From assembly GCA_902787825.1 (NCBI GenBank), contig CADAHS010000006.1, positions 1 through 64,000 of the forward strand: a stretch of DNA of 64,000 nt, read 5' to 3'. Below the pieces are notes generated by a model. The model had not been told where the DNA came from. It saw only the letters and a program-made list of their open reading frames with translations, and ran no database searches. Origin of the DNA: an uncultured Ruminococcus sp. GTDB taxonomy: Bacteria > Bacillota > Clostridia > Oscillospirales > Ruminococcaceae. The translations under genes were made by a program, and so were the position numbers. Numbering within the stretch: the first letter of the stretch is position 1; each line of letters opens with the position of its first letter. Shown here one piece after another: positions 36,623 through 45,158 of this stretch.

Positions 36623-38020
36623 ATGGCAAAGCTTAATATAACCGAAACCGTGCTTCGTGACGCACATCAGTCACTGCTTGCAACAAGAATGTCCATCAAC
36701 GATATGATCGATATTCTTCCCGAGCTTGATAAGATAGGCTTCTATTCCGCAGAGGTCTGGGGCGGTGCAACATTTGACTCCTGTATCAGATTTCTCAATG
36801 AAGATCCGTGGGAAAGACTCAGGATCATCAGAAGGGAAATGCCCAACACCAAGCTTCAGATGCTTTTCAGAGGACAAAATATGCTCGGCTACCGTCATTA
36901 CGCTGACGACCTCGTAGAGTATTTTGTACAGAAATCTATTGCAAACGGCATCGACATCATCAGGATATTCGATGCGCTTAACGATATAAGAAACCTCGAA
37001 ACAGCTATTAAAGCTGCAAATAAAGAGGGCGGACACGCTCAGGTCGCTATCTCATATACAACAGGAGAGGTGTTCACTCACCAGTATTATATCGACTATG
37101 CAAAGAGAATTGAAGAAGCTGGTGCAAAATCCCTCTGTATCAAGGATATGGCTGCACTTCTCACACCTTATGAGGCATCTACCCTCGTTAAGGATCTCAA
37201 AGCCGCAGTTAAGATCCCTGTTCAGCTGCATACACATTATACCTCAGGCCTTGCTTCAATGTGTATCATGAAAGCAGCCGAGGCTGGAGTTGACGGAGTC
37301 GATACCGCAATGTCACCTCTTGCAAACGGAACATCGCACGCACCTACCGAGTCTGTTGTCGCAGCATTCCAGGGAACTGAGTACGATACAGGACTTGATC
37401 TTGTGAAGCTCAACGAGATCAGAGAGTATTTCATGGGACTCAGAAAGAAGTACATAGACAGCGGTCTGCTTGACCCTTCAATGCTTGCTTCCAATACAAA
37501 AGCGCTGCTTTATCAGGTCCCGGGCGGAATGCTCTCAAACCTGCTCTCACAGCTCAAACAGGCCGGCAAAGCAGACCAGCTTGAAGAGGTTCTCAAGGAG
37601 GTCCCAAGAGTTCGTAAGGATTCCGGATTCCCGCCGCTTGTTACTCCGACATCTCAGATCGTCGGAACACAGGCTGTGTTCAATGTCATTACCGGTGAAA
37701 GATATAAGACCGTAACTAAGGAGTTCAAGGGACTTGTAAAAGGTGAGTACGGAAAGACACCTGTAACCATCGACCCCGAGTTCCAAAAGCAGATACTTAA
37801 AGATGAAAAGCCAATTACCTGCCGTCCCGCAGATCTGCTTGAACCTGAGTTTGAAACAATGAAGAAAGAGGCAGCTGAGTGGACAGAACAGGAAGAGGAT
37901 ATCCTGACATATGCAATGTTCCCCAAGGTTGCACCAAACTTCTTTAAGGCACGCAGGGATAAGAAATACGGCGTTGATTCAAAGCATTCCGATGCCGAAA
38001 ACAAGGTTCATCCTGTATAA
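36623..38020 (+). CDS. Oxaloacetate decarboxylase alpha / pyruvate carboxyltransferase (5S-like) subunit
   Basis: The 465-residue TIM-barrel carboxyltransferase moves a carboxyl group between oxaloacetate/pyruvate and carboxybiotin. It shows TETVLRDAHQSLLATRM at the N-terminus, EVWGGATFDSCIRFL, and the metal-site His pair in PVQLHTHYTSGLA. The carbamylated-Lys region IKDMAALLTPYEA is near residue 174. It lacks a C-terminal biotinyl domain, like transcarboxylase 5S and unlike complete OadA; the carrier is the separate upstream gene. No sodium-pump beta subunit is present nearby. Confidence 0.93.
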   Translation: MAKLNITETVLRDAHQSLLATRMSINDMIDILPELDKIGFYSAEVWGGATFDSCIRFLNEDPWERLRIIRREMPNTKLQMLFRGQNMLGYRHYADDLVEYFVQKSIANGIDIIRIFDALNDIRNLETAIKAANKEGGHAQVAISYTTGEVFTHQYYIDYAKRIEEAGAKSLCIKDMAALLTPYEASTLVKDLKAAVKIPVQLHTHYTSGLASMCIMKAAEAGVDGVDTAMSPLANGTSHAPTESVVAAFQGTEYDTGLDLVKLNEIREYFMGLRKKYIDSGLLDPSMLASNTKALLYQVPGGMLSNLLSQLKQAGKADQLEEVLKEVPRVRKDSGFPPLVTPTSQIVGTQAVFNVITGERYKTVTKEFKGLVKGEYGKTPVTIDPEFQKQILKDEKPITCRPADLLEPEFETMKKEAAEWTEQEEDILTYAMFPKVAPNFFKARRDKKYGVDSKHSDAENKVHPV

Positions 38021-38028
38021 ATATTATC

Positions 38029-38061
38029 AGCCGACAATCGAAAACTGTCGGCTGTTTTTTC
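38029..38061 (+). terminator. Terminator of the carboxyltransferase operon
   Basis: CAGCCGACA and TGTCGGCTG form a perfect 9-bp stem with an 8-nt loop and a six-T tail. Confidence 0.9.
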
Positions 38062-38090
38062 TTGCAAAAAGTTCTGAAATGTGGTATACT
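38062..38090 (+). promoter_or_regulatory. Sigma-A promoter of the DUF4317 gene
   Basis: TTGCAA (38062-38067), 17-bp spacer, TATACT (38085-38090) preceded by TGTGG. Confidence 0.8.
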
Positions 38091-38124
38091 ATCAGATAGA
38101 AATTCTTTTGGAGGAAATTGATAA

Positions 38125-39276
38125 ATGAATAAAAAAGAGATAAATGAGATAAAGAGAAATCTCGATAAGGACAGCGGATTTTTTACGATAAACCATGTTG
38201 TAACTGCCTGTGTCGATGCAGAAAAGAAGATCAAGTGTATGTCCAACCAGATGAATAACCTTATCGCTGAGGACGAAAGCGAGCTGATCGTTGCCTATCT
38301 TAAAAAGATCCTTTCCGGTTCGATCGGCAAAAATCTGCTGGAGTACCATTTTCCGAAGGATGCCTACCTTGAAGGCGGTGCGCAGAAGTTTATGCACGAG
38401 GTCCTTCGCAGCAAGCTTACTGACGAGGAAACAGTCCGGAAGTATATCGGACGTATCATAGAAAAAATGGAGTATATCTCAACTTATACGATCTTTGTTG
38501 CGCATTGTACATATGCCGTTGTCAATAAGAATAAAAACCTTGACAGCGACCTTGAAAGCGATAGCAACTATAACTTTATCATAACTGCTATCTGCCCGGT
38601 AAACCTGCGAATTGATGGTCTGATCTATGACGAGCAAAGTAATTCGATCGCAAAAAAAGACACCGCCGACAGAATTGTCGATCCACCGACGGACGGATTT
38701 TTGTTTCCGCTGTTTTCAGATAGGCAGTCCGATATCAATGGCGTGCTTTATTATACCAAGAATGCTAAAAAGCCTAATTCTTCAATAGTTGAAGAGCTTC
38801 TGGGCTGCGAGTACTCTATGAGCGGCATCAGCGAGAAAGCGACCTTTCACGCTATCCTCAATAATGTCTGCGGTGAAGAACTGGATCTCAAGGTCATCAA
38901 CAGCGTAAATAACAAGATCCAGGATATTATCGACAGAAACGCCCACGAGACCGAGATACCTACCGTCAACAGCAAGGATATCTCATCTATCTTATGGGAG
39001 TCTGGTATCAGCCAGCAGAAACTCGAAAATCTCCCTAAAGTCTACGAAACAGCCCTTGGCGAAAAAGAGCTTACCTGCGCAAACCTCGTCGATAAAAAGA
39101 CCGTTGTAAGCGTCCCGAGCATCACCGTAAACATCTCAAAGGACGGTATGGATAAGGTCAGAACACAGACCCTCGGCGGAAAAAAATGCCTTGTCATTGA
39201 GCTTGATGATTCCAAGGTTTCTGTCAACGGACTTGAAACTGTGCTTGAAGATCAAAAGCATGAGCAAACAGTATAA
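38125..39276 (+). CDS. DUF4317 family protein
   Basis: The 383-residue soluble protein begins MNKKEINEIKR and continues NHVVTACVDAEKKI, the usual start of DUF4317, a family confined mostly to clostridia and of unknown function. No signal peptide or membrane helix is visible. It is monocistronic, with its own promoter and a terminator. Confidence 0.8.
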   Translation: MNKKEINEIKRNLDKDSGFFTINHVVTACVDAEKKIKCMSNQMNNLIAEDESELIVAYLKKILSGSIGKNLLEYHFPKDAYLEGGAQKFMHEVLRSKLTDEETVRKYIGRIIEKMEYISTYTIFVAHCTYAVVNKNKNLDSDLESDSNYNFIITAICPVNLRIDGLIYDEQSNSIAKKDTADRIVDPPTDGFLFPLFSDRQSDINGVLYYTKNAKKPNSSIVEELLGCEYSMSGISEKATFHAILNNVCGEELDLKVINSVNNKIQDIIDRNAHETEIPTVNSKDISSILWESGISQQKLENLPKVYETALGEKELTCANLVDKKTVVSVPSITVNISKDGMDKVRTQTLGGKKCLVIELDDSKVSVNGLETVLEDQKHEQTV

Positions 39277-39323
39277 GCAGCTTTCGCACGACCATTGTGC
39301 GGTATTGCCTATAATAAAGCAAA

Positions 39324-39350
39324 AGGTCGGAGATTCTCTCTCCGACCTCA
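39324..39350. terminator. Terminator between convergent genes
   Basis: AGGTCGGAGA and TCTCCGACCT form a perfect 10-bp stem with a 5-nt loop. It abuts the stop codon of the minus-strand phosphodiesterase gene and ends about 72 bp after the DUF4317 gene. Confidence 0.75.
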
Positions 39351-39869
39351 TTTATATTCAAGCGTTTTCAGTTTAAAAATGCCGCCATCAAAAATCATGT
39401 AGCTGTGTGCAGAGTTCTCTTTGGGTATCGCCACCGAACCGCAGTTGACATAGATAAAATCCCCGCAGTCCTTGATCATCGGAACGTGAGTGTGTCCGTT
39501 TAGCAGATAATCACCCTTTGAAAGCGGGGGAGGCGACTGCGGCGAAAACTTGTGTCCGTGCGTAGCAAAAATCCTGCACCCGTCAGCATATATCCAGCAG
39601 TAGTCAGCAAGAACAGGGAAGTCCAGCACCATCTGATCCACCTCTGTGTCGCAGTTGCCCCGTACACAAAGCAGCTTGTCTTTCATCGGGTTGAGCATTG
39701 CAATTACAGACTTTGGATCATATTCGTCAGGAAGTTCGTTCCTTGGACCGTGATACAGTACATCACCCAGAAGCAGAAGCTTTTCAGCGTTGCTTTTTTC
39801 AAAAGCTTCAAGCATCTTTGAGCACCAGTATGCCGATCCGTGAATGTCAGACGCAATAAACAGCCTCAT
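39348..39869 (-). CDS. Metallophosphoesterase (YfcE/MJ0936 family phosphodiesterase)
   Basis: The 173-residue protein has the calcineurin-like motif order: DIHGS near residue 8, GDVLYHGPRN, GNCD, and the final LNGHTHVP. It aligns with E. coli YfcE, which hydrolyses small phosphodiesters. Its start is one base past the stop of the upstream PIN-like gene, with AGGAG inside that gene's end, so the two are translationally coupled. Confidence 0.92.
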   Translation of the reverse strand: MRLFIASDIHGSAYWCSKMLEAFEKSNAEKLLLLGDVLYHGPRNELPDEYDPKSVIAMLNPMKDKLLCVRGNCDTEVDQMVLDFPVLADYCWIYADGCRIFATHGHKFSPQSPPPLSKGDYLLNGHTHVPMIKDCGDFIYVNCGSVAIPKENSAHSYMIFDGGIFKLKTLEYK

Positions 39870-39870
39870 A

Positions 39871-40923
39871 TCAGCACTCCTGAATCTGCTTGGAAAGTTC
39901 GTTGTAATGCGGTTTCAGAGCGTTATAGTACTCGCAGCCCTTTTTCTTCTGGAACTCCTTGACCATGCTTATGTAAAGCTGCTTTTTATTCTTTGTGCTG
40001 TTCATGCAGCTTCTCACCCTGTCGATCTCGTCCTTGCTTGTGCAGATGTCTGCAAGCAGCTGCGTCAGCATATCAGGAACCTCGATCTCAATATCTTGCT
40101 GAGATCCGGTCTCGCTGAGCGTCTGCTCAATGGGATTTTCCAAAGCATATCTTTCTTTGAGCCTAAGGTACTTTGTTTTTAAAGCTTTGTAAATATCCGA
40201 GCCCTGCTGCTTGTAGATCTTAGCCAGCGTGTTGTGGAATTCCTCTTTGGTCTCTGATTCAAGCATCAGCTCCTTGATCCTTGCGTATTCCTTTTTATCG
40301 CAAGCTCCGTCGATAAGCCCTGTAAACATTTCATCAAAGCTCTGAACCTTTTTTGAAGAGGTCTTCTTCTTTTTATTGGGACTTTCCGTCTGTTTTGTGC
40401 TCTTTACGACCACAGCCGGCTCAATGTCAGCTGACTCAGCCTCAGCGTTGTTTTCCGCCTCGACTACCTGATCGCTTTCACCCTCAGACAGCTCAGCAGT
40501 TTGTATCTCTGCCTCCTCAGCCGGGGCTTCAAGCGTCTTTTCGTATTCCAAAGCACCGCTTATCGTCTTTGTCCTGTAAACCATAGTACTGGGTGTCTCA
40601 ATGTAATTTCCGCCCCAGAATGCGTGCAGAAAATCAAAACCTCTGTCATTGCTTATAACAAAAATATGACTGTATATCTCCTTGGCGACCATGTATCCAA
40701 GCAGCGTCGAAAGCTGGAAATCAAGTGCGTTTTTGCCGCCGACACTCACCTTGAAATATTCAATGTCAGCCTTTGAGCTAAGCACCTTCTGATGCATTTC
40801 AAAGCTCAGCGTGTCCGAGTTTTCGCTGAAGAAAATAATAACACTGTCCGTTTCCTGCAATTTGTCAATTCCATCAAGTCCCTTGGACTTTACATTTTCA
40901 AAATCGATAAGATAAATTTTCAT
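39871..40923 (-). CDS. PIN/NYN-like nuclease-fold protein with two C-terminal repeats
   Basis: The 350-residue product starts at ATG 40923, 5 nt after AGGAG. The upstream ATG at 40938, which overlaps the GDSL stop, has no ribosome site. Residues 1-120 look like a PIN-type domain with acidic positions in LIDFENVKSKG, the middle segment ALDFQLSTLLGYM and VISNDRGFD. A Glu/Lys-rich linker follows. Two homologous repeats of about 58 residues come next (MFTGLIDGACDKKEYARIK... and MLTQLLADICTSKDEIDRVR...). The domain suggests an RNase, but activity is unproven. Confidence 0.75.
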   Translation of the reverse strand: MKIYLIDFENVKSKGLDGIDKLQETDSVIIFFSENSDTLSFEMHQKVLSSKADIEYFKVSVGGKNALDFQLSTLLGYMVAKEIYSHIFVISNDRGFDFLHAFWGGNYIETPSTMVYRTKTISGALEYEKTLEAPAEEAEIQTAELSEGESDQVVEAENNAEAESADIEPAVVVKSTKQTESPNKKKKTSSKKVQSFDEMFTGLIDGACDKKEYARIKELMLESETKEEFHNTLAKIYKQQGSDIYKALKTKYLRLKERYALENPIEQTLSETGSQQDIEIEVPDMLTQLLADICTSKDEIDRVRSCMNSTKNKKQLYISMVKEFQKKKGCEYYNALKPHYNELSKQIQEC

Positions 40924-40934
40924 TTTTTCTCCTG

Positions 40935-41975
40935 TCATTTCGTTTTCTTTTTGAATATTATCGTAACAACTACGATCAGTACGAAGAATCCGCCGAAGAA
41001 CAGCCCCAGGGTAATGTATATCTCGTTTTTGCTCATTTTCTTTGCCGAACTGCTGTCGCTGTCGTCCGGAACTTCGTTGATAGTGGCTTTAAGCTCCTCG
41101 TACTTGTATTTTTTTTGCTTTACCAGCTGATCTACAAGATCTGCGATCACCTTGTGACCCTCAGCGTTGGGGTGAATGTCAAAATCAGTGATGTTAGTGT
41201 ATTGTGTACTTTTGTTTTTGAAAGCCTCGGCAACGTCGCAGACAAGATAGTTGTTGTCAGCAGCATTTTCTTTGATGATACTGTTGACATCATTGATCTT
41301 TGCACCTATCATTGCAGAAAAAGTCGCATAGGACGGATTGGAATCAAGGGGATTGTATACCGTCTGGATTATCAGCGTTCCTTCGGTTTTTTTGTGTAAA
41401 GTCTGTATCGTTTTTGCAAGGTTTGATTTAAAGGTCGCAACGTTAGCCGTGACCTTTTCCATCGTGGCGTTAAGCTTTGGCATTATCTCCGATGAGTTGA
41501 GCTTTGAAGTGTCAAAAGTTTTAAACTGATCTTTGTTTGTCATTTTCAGATCATTGTAAATGAACTCCAGTATCGGCTCCATGATGTCGTTTCCGCCTAT
41601 CGAAACAACGACTACATCGCTTGCAAGCAGATTTGTGTCAAAGTTGCCGTTGCCGACCTTCTGCCAAAGCTGAGAAGATGTGTCGCCCGAAACCGCAAGG
41701 TTTATCATCTTGCAGTCGCAAACTCCCTCAAGCTCCTTTTTATATTTGCTTTCAAGAATGCTTGGATAGCTCGTCTGCGGGTTGACTCCATTATCTGTGT
41801 ACCCCTCAAGTCCGAATCCTGCCGGGATCGAGTCACCTAAGAAAATGATCTTCTGCGGCGCAGATATCTCAGTCGTAATGACCTGCAGATCACCCTCCTG
41901 AGCCGCAAAACAGCTTAAAGCGCATCCCAAAGCCATAACGCAGGCAAGAGCCGATGAAATAATCTTTTTAAACAT
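40935..41975 (-). CDS. Membrane-anchored extracellular GDSL/SGNH esterase
   Basis: The 346-residue protein has a signal peptide (residues 1-24), an SGNH hydrolase domain and a C-terminal membrane anchor (about 318-340) with a KKKTK stop-transfer. Block I is IFLGDSIPAGFGLEG, block II NLAVSGDTSSQLW, block III SIGGNDIMEP and block V DIHPNAEGHKVIAD. It should face outside and may deacylate wall polymers or glycans; the substrate is unknown. It heads a three-gene minus-strand operon with the PIN-like and phosphodiesterase genes. Confidence 0.88.
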   Translation of the reverse strand: MFKKIISSALACVMALGCALSCFAAQEGDLQVITTEISAPQKIIFLGDSIPAGFGLEGYTDNGVNPQTSYPSILESKYKKELEGVCDCKMINLAVSGDTSSQLWQKVGNGNFDTNLLASDVVVVSIGGNDIMEPILEFIYNDLKMTNKDQFKTFDTSKLNSSEIMPKLNATMEKVTANVATFKSNLAKTIQTLHKKTEGTLIIQTVYNPLDSNPSYATFSAMIGAKINDVNSIIKENAADNNYLVCDVAEAFKNKSTQYTNITDFDIHPNAEGHKVIADLVDQLVKQKKYKYEELKATINEVPDDSDSSSAKKMSKNEIYITLGLFFGGFFVLIVVVTIIFKKKTK

Positions 41976-42013
41976 AAAAACACTCCCGTCTGATAGTAGT
42001 CGTATTCTATACT

Positions 42014-42042
42014 ATTATAACATACATTGCATATTTCTTCAA
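42014..42042 (-). promoter_or_regulatory. Sigma-A promoter of the GDSL-PIN-phosphodiesterase operon
   Basis: On the minus strand TTGAAG (42037-42042), 17-bp spacer, TATAAT (42014-42019). Confidence 0.8.
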
Positions 42043-42059
42043 GTGCTTTGCGAAAATTC

Positions 42060-42088
42060 TTGAAAAATGGTGAAATATGTGCTATACT
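42060..42088 (+). promoter_or_regulatory. Sigma-A promoter of the small gene-rarA pair
   Basis: TTGAAA (42060-42065), 17-bp spacer, TATACT (42083-42088), divergent from the GDSL promoter. Confidence 0.8.
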
Positions 42089-42119
42089 TAAAATGAAAAC
42101 TAAAAGGGGAGGTATTATT

Positions 42120-42413
42120 GTGAATACAGTTCTTGATGAATTTCTTGAGCAGGAGGTCACCGATGCGACCTATGAGGATCTTTTTAACTTTGTCAGTTCA
42201 CGACACCTTTGTCGTGGTACCTTTGAGTGCCTTAACCATGTCGTGATGAAAGTATCATCAAATCAGCTGATAATCTACAAGAACTTCGTTGGTGCGGAAA
42301 ACACCAAAGCACAGGATGCCGTACTCGTTGCAAGAAGCTATCTTATGATGAAAATAAACAGCAAGGCGTATAAGATGAAGTTTGATAAGATCAAAAGCGT
42401 GCTTGATGATTGA
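42120..42413 (+). CDS. Hypothetical 97-residue protein upstream of rarA
   Basis: Not recognised. GTG 42120 follows GGGGAGG by 7 nt; the in-frame ATG at 42027 lies upstream of the promoter and is rejected. The protein is soluble and mostly helical (VTDATYEDLFNFVSSRHLC, then AQDAVLVARSYLMMKINSKAYKMKF). It lies 19 bp before rarA and probably shares its transcript. Confidence 0.75.
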   Translation: MNTVLDEFLEQEVTDATYEDLFNFVSSRHLCRGTFECLNHVVMKVSSNQLIIYKNFVGAENTKAQDAVLVARSYLMMKINSKAYKMKFDKIKSVLDD

Positions 42414-42432
42414 TTGACTGGAGGCAAAAGCT

Positions 42433-43695
42433 ATGGGAACGCCATTGGCAGAAAGAATAAGACCTAAGAGCCTTGATGATGTCGTTGGACAAAAGCACCT
42501 TGTTGGCGAAAATAAGCCGCTTAGACGCATAATTCAAAGCGGGAATATACCCAATATGATATTTTACGGGCCTTCCGGAGTCGGCAAAACAACGCTTGCA
42601 AGACTAATTGCACGATCATCGGATATGCAGCTGCATAAGCTCAACGGTACCTCTGCCTCAATAGCCGACATCAAGGAGATAATTGCGCAAACCCAGACTT
42701 TCGGTGGCTTGAATGGAATATTGCTTTATCTCGACGAGATACAGTACCTCAATAAAAAACAACAGCAGTCACTGCTTGAATATATTGAGGACGGAAGTAT
42801 AACTCTTATTGCCTCGACCACCGAAAATCCTTATTTTTATATTTATAATGCAATAATCAGCCGCTGTACGATGTTTGAATTCAAGCCTGTTGAGCAAACG
42901 GAGATCCGTTCTGCGGTGAGAAGAGCATTTCAGTTTATGGCAGATGAGCTTGGCAGAAAGCTCCAGCTTGAAAACGGTGTGGTCGAGCATATAGCCTCAG
43001 GCTGTGGCGGCGATGTCAGAAAATCAATGAATACCGTCGAGCTTTGCTGCCTTAGCGCCGATAACGACGGAACGAATCTTACCGTAAGAATGGATATCGC
43101 AAAGGCTTTGACCCAGCGCAGCAATATGCGCTACGACCGTGACGGTGACGAGCATTATGATGTCCTTTCAGCATTACAGAAATCAATAAGAGGCTCAGAC
43201 CCTGATGCAGCTGTGCATTACGCCGCAAGACTGTGCGAAAGCGGAGATATAATCTCTCTGAGCAGACGGCTTCTCGTTATCGCCAGTGAGGACATCGGAC
43301 TTGCTTATCCAATGGCAGTGCCGATAGTCAAAGCCTGTGTCGACAGCGCAATGCAGCTTGGCTTGCCCGAAGCGAGGATACCTCTTGCACAAGCCGCTAT
43401 CCTTCTTGCCACCTCTCCTAAGTCCAACAGCGCAATAATGGCAGTTGATGCTGCATTGTCCGATATCAGGAGCGGTCAAGCTACAACCATTCCAAGAAAT
43501 CTGCAAAATAAACACTTCGACGGCGATGATGCAGCGGTCAAAGGTCAGCATTATCTTTATCCGCATGATTTTCCCGATCATTGGGTCAAACAGCAGTACC
43601 TTCCCGATAATCTCGTCGGAAAAAAATATTATGATTTCGGTGATAATAAGACCGAGCAGACGGCTAAAATGTATTGGGATAAGATCAAAAAATAG
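42433..43695 (+). CDS. rarA: Replication-associated recombination protein A (RarA/MgsA AAA+ ATPase)
   Basis: RarA is a clamp-loader-like AAA+ protein acting at stalled replication forks. The 420 residues start with PLAERIRPKSLDDVVGQKHLVG. Walker A is FYGPSGVGKTTLA near residue 42, Walker B LLYLDEIQYLNKKQQ, sensor 1 IASTTENPYF. The C-terminal tetramerisation part includes SEDIGLAYPMA and GQHYLYPHDFPDHWVKQQYLP. All are family-typical. Confidence 0.96.
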   Translation: MGTPLAERIRPKSLDDVVGQKHLVGENKPLRRIIQSGNIPNMIFYGPSGVGKTTLARLIARSSDMQLHKLNGTSASIADIKEIIAQTQTFGGLNGILLYLDEIQYLNKKQQQSLLEYIEDGSITLIASTTENPYFYIYNAIISRCTMFEFKPVEQTEIRSAVRRAFQFMADELGRKLQLENGVVEHIASGCGGDVRKSMNTVELCCLSADNDGTNLTVRMDIAKALTQRSNMRYDRDGDEHYDVLSALQKSIRGSDPDAAVHYAARLCESGDIISLSRRLLVIASEDIGLAYPMAVPIVKACVDSAMQLGLPEARIPLAQAAILLATSPKSNSAIMAVDAALSDIRSGQATTIPRNLQNKHFDGDDAAVKGQHYLYPHDFPDHWVKQQYLPDNLVGKKYYDFGDNKTEQTAKMYWDKIKK

Positions 43696-43753
43696 TTACA
43701 TTTTGTAACCATTAATGCACAATATCCTTAAACGATTTCGTTACATTTTGTAA
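43696..43753 (+). repeat. Two copies of a TTACATTTTGTAA dyad
   Basis: The 13-bp sequence TTACATTTTGTAA, itself a near-dyad (TTAC and GTAA arms), occurs at 43696-43708 and again at 43741-43753, each preceded by G. The spacing is 45 bp. They sit between rarA and the following terminator. Confidence 0.6.
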
Positions 43754-43787
43754 TATTTCCATAAAAATTGATGAACATAAATAATTC

Positions 43788-43828
43788 AAGCAGCCACAGT
43801 AGACAAAAATCTATTGTGACTGCTTAAT
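43788..43828. terminator. Bidirectional terminator between rarA and the S1-domain gene
   Basis: AAGCAGCCACAGTAG pairs with CTATTGTGACTGCTT with two G-T pairs and an 8-nt loop. AT-rich flanks lie on both sides. Confidence 0.7.
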
Positions 43829-43829
43829 T

Positions 43830-44750
43830 TTATGTGAAATCTGTCATGATCTGTTTTTCAGCCTCGGAAGTCGAGTAGATCCAGCTGTCAATATGTCCCG
43901 AATCAATAAAATAATTCAGATCAGAAGGAAGACTCGGAGAGTCAAATACATCAACTATTATTAGCTTCACCTTCATCTTTGAGGGTATGAGTGCCTTTAT
44001 AAAAACGCTCGCAGATTGCCCTATATGCACGTTTTCCTGCGGTTCTGCAAGACCTGCAAGGTTGGGCGCAAGCTCTATAAAGATCCCATAGGTCTCCACA
44101 GAACGAACGATCCCACCGACTGTCTCACCGACCGAAAACATTGATGCATTCTGCTCCCAGCTTCCTAAAAGCTCTTTGTGTGAAAGCGTTATTCTCCCGT
44201 TTGAAATATCCTTAACGACTGCAAAAATATCCTGTCCATTGAAAAAGCGGTCGTTCGGGTGAGATATCCTTGAGATGGAAATAGCATCTATCGGTATAAG
44301 CGAAACTATTCCGCAGCCAATGTCAACAAAGCTGCCAAAAGGCTCTAAATGCGTAACTTTTGCAGGTATTACATCACCTCGTTCGAGCGTTGATATGTAG
44401 TTGTCTATACATTCCTGCTGAGCCTTTTTCCTTGAAAGAACACATACCGTTTCACCGCTGGAACTATCTATTCTCACTACCTTGAAACATACTGCCTTGT
44501 TCACTCTTGAAAGTAGCGCAATGTCCCTTGTTACGCCCTCTTCAATACCTATTGCACCTTCGTTCCTCGGGATCAGACCCTTTGCAAATCCAAGATCTAC
44601 AATAAGATCATGATCTGCCGTGCACATCACAGCGTGAGCCTCAAGAGTTATGTTTTGCTGCATTGCAAGTTTCAGGTTTTCTATATTTTGTAGATAATAC
44701 TTGTTCTGAACACTTCCTATTGTCCTTCCCTCAGGTAAATAGTTCCTCAT
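43830..44750 (-). CDS. S1 RNA-binding domain protein (ribosomal protein S1-like)
   Basis: The 306-residue protein contains S1 OB-fold units. The clearest runs from about residue 122 (GDVIPAKVTHLEPFGSFVDIGCGIVSLIPIDAIS...). Another starts near residue 205 (GETVGGIVRSVETYGIFIELAPNLAGLAEPQ). An earlier degenerate one covers roughly residues 35-110. It is shorter than Gram-negative S1 and resembles the reduced S1-like proteins of Firmicutes. The likely role is binding mRNA or ribosomes in the cytoplasm. Confidence 0.85.
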   Translation of the reverse strand: MRNYLPEGRTIGSVQNKYYLQNIENLKLAMQQNITLEAHAVMCTADHDLIVDLGFAKGLIPRNEGAIGIEEGVTRDIALLSRVNKAVCFKVVRIDSSSGETVCVLSRKKAQQECIDNYISTLERGDVIPAKVTHLEPFGSFVDIGCGIVSLIPIDAISISRISHPNDRFFNGQDIFAVVKDISNGRITLSHKELLGSWEQNASMFSVGETVGGIVRSVETYGIFIELAPNLAGLAEPQENVHIGQSASVFIKALIPSKMKVKLIIVDVFDSPSLPSDLNYFIDSGHIDSWIYSTSEAEKQIMTDFT

Positions 44751-44964
44751 TTACTGCCTCTTTTCCCACTTTAAGTGATTTTATTTTGTTTTAAATTGTA
44801 AACTTTTTTTGAAGATGATCGGTTTTGAAGAAAAATTAGTTGATTTTCAGAAAACAGCGTATCTTCGCCGATTTCTTTTGCCTAATTAATTTTATGCATC
44901 TGCCCGATATTTTATTCACATACTCTAAAACCCCTTCGTTAACAGTTATTTAGCGGAAAAAAGG

Positions 44965-44993
44965 TTGACAAATCTTAAGCAATGTGTTACAAT
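44965..44993 (+). promoter_or_regulatory. Sigma-A promoter of the cell-wall hydrolase gene
   Basis: TTGACA (44965-44970), 17-bp spacer, TACAAT (44988-44993). The AT-rich DNA from 44751 to 44964 holds the promoter region of the divergent S1-domain gene but no element I can define. Confidence 0.85.
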
Positions 44994-45000
44994 GACAACA

Positions 45001-45158
45001 ATGTTTGTAATCGTTTTGTAATTATCATCATTTCGATCACTTAACATTAAAATGCTTTGAGAACATTTTGATCGGGATACAAACAGAGACCCCGTCCCGA
45101 TAGAAAGGGTGTGAAAACTTCGGCAACAACAGGACAGGAAAACAGTTGCCGGAAAATT
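45001..45158 (+). promoter_or_regulatory. Long structured 5' leader of the cell-wall hydrolase mRNA
   Basis: About 160 nt separate the promoter from the chosen ATG. Two perfect 7-bp stems are visible: ATCGGGA/TCCCGAT (45071-45077 with 45095-45101) and CGGCAAC/GTTGCCG (45121-45127 with 45145-45151). The second touches the ribosome-binding GGA just before the start codon. It may regulate translation. I could not match it to a known riboswitch class. Confidence 0.45.

Noticed and set aside
45001..45158. c-di-AMP (ydaO) riboswitch before the wall hydrolase
   Set aside because: The conserved blocks of that class could not be found; recorded only as an unclassified structured leader.
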